From contig JAEKFU010000467.1 of the NCBI GenBank assembly GCA_016522385.1, positions 1 through 7,929 of the forward strand: DNA of 7,929 bases. Reading direction: 5' to 3'. Below, piece by piece: positions 6,903 to 7,929 of the stretch. The DNA comes from Pseudomonadota bacterium. Its GTDB lineage: Bacteria; Pseudomonadota; Alphaproteobacteria; Rhizobiales; Aestuariivirgaceae. The notes below the pieces were generated by a model that had not been told where the DNA came from, made no database searches, and saw only the letters and a program-made list of their open reading frames with translations. Each line of letters opens with the position of its first letter. Positions within the stretch are counted from its first letter, which is position 1. The translations under genes and the position numbers were made by a program.

Positions 6903-7679
6903 ATGGACGAACTGCTTTATGAGGTCCGGGGCCGCACCGGTCACATCACGCTGAACCGCCCTGAGGCGCGCAATGCACTGACCTTCGACATGTATGAAAA
7001 ACTGGCGGAGATCTGCCGCGGTATTCAACTGGGCAGCCACATCAAGGTGCTGATCATCGTTGGCGCCGGTGACAGGGCTTTTGCCGCAGGCACCGACATG
7101 GCTCAATTCAGGAGCTTTACCGACCCGCAGCACGCGCTCGACTATGAAAAGAAGATGGGCGACGTCTTAGACGATGTCGAACGCTGCCCAGTGCCGACCA
7201 TTGCCGCCATCACCGGCGCTTGTACCGGCGGCGGCGCGGCCATCGCCGCAGCCTGCGATCTGCGCATCTCGGACACAAGGCTGAAGTTCGGATTCCCAAT
7301 TGCCCGCACCCTCGGCAACTGCCTGTCAGTCGGCAATCTCAATCGTCTGTCCGCACTCATTGGCGCGGGTCGCTTGCGCGAGATCATCCTTACCGCGCGG
7401 CTGATCGAGGCGGATGAGGCAAAGGTCATTGGCCTCGTTTCAGAAGTTCTGACAGAGCCTGAGGCCGTGCATGCCCGTGCAGCCGAACTCGCTGACAAGA
7501 TCGCCGGTCACGCTCCGTTGACGATGCGTGCCACCAAAGAAGCCTTGCGCCGGTTGCGCACCGACGGGCCTGGTGCTGAGGGTAGCGATCTGATCGTCGA
7601 CTGCTACATGAGCAGCGATTTCAAAGAAGGTATCGAAGCGTTCCTCGGTAAGCGCAAACCCGAATGGAAAGGTCGATGA
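6903..7679 (+). CDS. Enoyl-CoA hydratase/isomerase (crotonase) family protein lacking the usual catalytic glutamates
   Basis: A 258-residue protein with the crotonase fold: HITLNRPEARNALT (14-27), the first oxyanion-hole segment AFAAGTDM (59-66), the second ITGACTGGGAAIAAACDLRISD (in parts, 103-124), and KFGFPIARTLGNCLS (128-142). Both glutamates that drive water addition in classical hydratases (E144 and E164 of the rat enzyme) are absent: A113 in GGGAAIA and I133 in FGFPIA, with the same 20-residue spacing. CoA-thioester binding is expected, but the reaction may be isomerisation, decarboxylation, hydrolysis or an unknown step. The ATG at 6903 starts the family-like MDELLYEV. A GTG at 6894 overlapping the DctM stop would add three residues. 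The stop is one base before the CoA-transferase ATG, so the two are probably coupled and act in one pathway. Confidence 0.9.
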   Translation: MDELLYEVRGRTGHITLNRPEARNALTFDMYEKLAEICRGIQLGSHIKVLIIVGAGDRAFAAGTDMAQFRSFTDPQHALDYEKKMGDVLDDVERCPVPTIAAITGACTGGGAAIAAACDLRISDTRLKFGFPIARTLGNCLSVGNLNRLSALIGAGRLREIILTARLIEADEAKVIGLVSEVLTEPEAVHARAAELADKIAGHAPLTMRATKEALRRLRTDGPGAEGSDLIVDCYMSSDFKEGIEAFLGKRKPEWKGR

Positions 7680-7680
7680 C

Positions 7681-7929
7681 ATGACCGGTCCACTTTCAGG
7701 ATGTCGCGTCATCGAGCTGGCCCACATCATGGCCGGGCCTGTCTGCGGCCTAATGCTCGCCGACATGGGCGCCGACGTGGTAAAAGTGGAAAAGCCCATT
7801 GGCGACGACACACGGCGTTTTCTGCCACCTGACATAGGGGGTGAGAGCGCTGCCTTCATGATGATGAACCGCAACAAGCGCGGCATTGTTCTGGATCTCA
7901 AGTCACAAGACGGCAAGGAAGCATTACAC
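7681..7929 (+). CDS. Class III (CaiB/BaiF family) CoA-transferase, N-terminal part
   Basis: Only the first 83 residues are present; the frame runs off the right edge and the family is normally about 390-410 residues. The N-terminus matches the family closely: PLSGCRVIELAHIMAGPVCG (4-23), LADMGADVVKVEKPIGDDTR (26-45), and MNRNKRGIVLDLKS near 61-74. These enzymes move CoA between carboxylic acids, for example from succinyl-CoA or another acyl-CoA to a substrate acid. The catalytic aspartate near residue 165-170 lies outside the window and cannot be checked. The ATG follows the upstream TGA after a single base, so it belongs to the operon. A plausible role is to activate the imported acid or its product to a CoA thioester for the crotonase-family protein. 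Confidence 0.93.
   Translation, partial: MTGPLSGCRVIELAHIMAGPVCGLMLADMGADVVKVEKPIGDDTRRFLPPDIGGESAAFMMMNRNKRGIVLDLKSQDGKEALH

Overview
The window looks like a piece of an alphaproteobacterial chromosome, most likely from the Hyphomicrobiales or a relative. This rests on the high G+C coding sequence, the dense head-to-tail operon with short gaps, and the style of the encoded proteins. No search could be run, so the taxon is an inference. There are no RNA genes, insertion sequences or CRISPR arrays. Almost every base is coding, apart from one divergent promoter region and two short spacers.

Layout: positions 1-2686 hold the first 895 codons of a large minus-strand flavoprotein that runs off the left edge. 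It has an FAD-binding domain, a FAD-linked oxidase C-terminal domain and Fe-S/CCG domains, as in D-lactate or D-2-hydroxyglutarate type dehydrogenases. Positions 2687-2795 are an AT-rich divergent promoter region with a perfect 18-bp palindrome. A plus-strand operon then runs to the right edge: a class V aminotransferase of the serine-glyoxylate type (2796-3983); a three-part TRAP transporter, with the periplasmic binding protein at 4023-5003, the small membrane subunit at 5071-5613 and the large membrane subunit at 5617-6897; an enoyl-CoA hydratase/isomerase family protein (6903-7679); and the N-terminus of a class III CoA-transferase (7681 to beyond the edge).

Taken together, the genes suggest uptake and breakdown of a small organic acid. 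The TRAP system would import a carboxylate. The flavoprotein would oxidise a 2-hydroxy acid to a 2-oxo acid. The aminotransferase would exchange an amino group with a 2-oxo acid such as glyoxylate, pyruvate or hydroxypyruvate. The CoA-transferase would make a CoA thioester, which the crotonase-fold enzyme would process. The substrate cannot be read from the sequence.

The most notable points are the crotonase-fold protein, which lacks both glutamates that define classical hydratases; the palindrome, placed to control both divergent promoters at once; a stem-loop between the binding-protein and membrane-subunit genes; and a 25-bp interrupted palindrome inside the aminotransferase gene. I see no sign of a radically new type of system. 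The best candidate for something undescribed is the pathway this cluster encodes.
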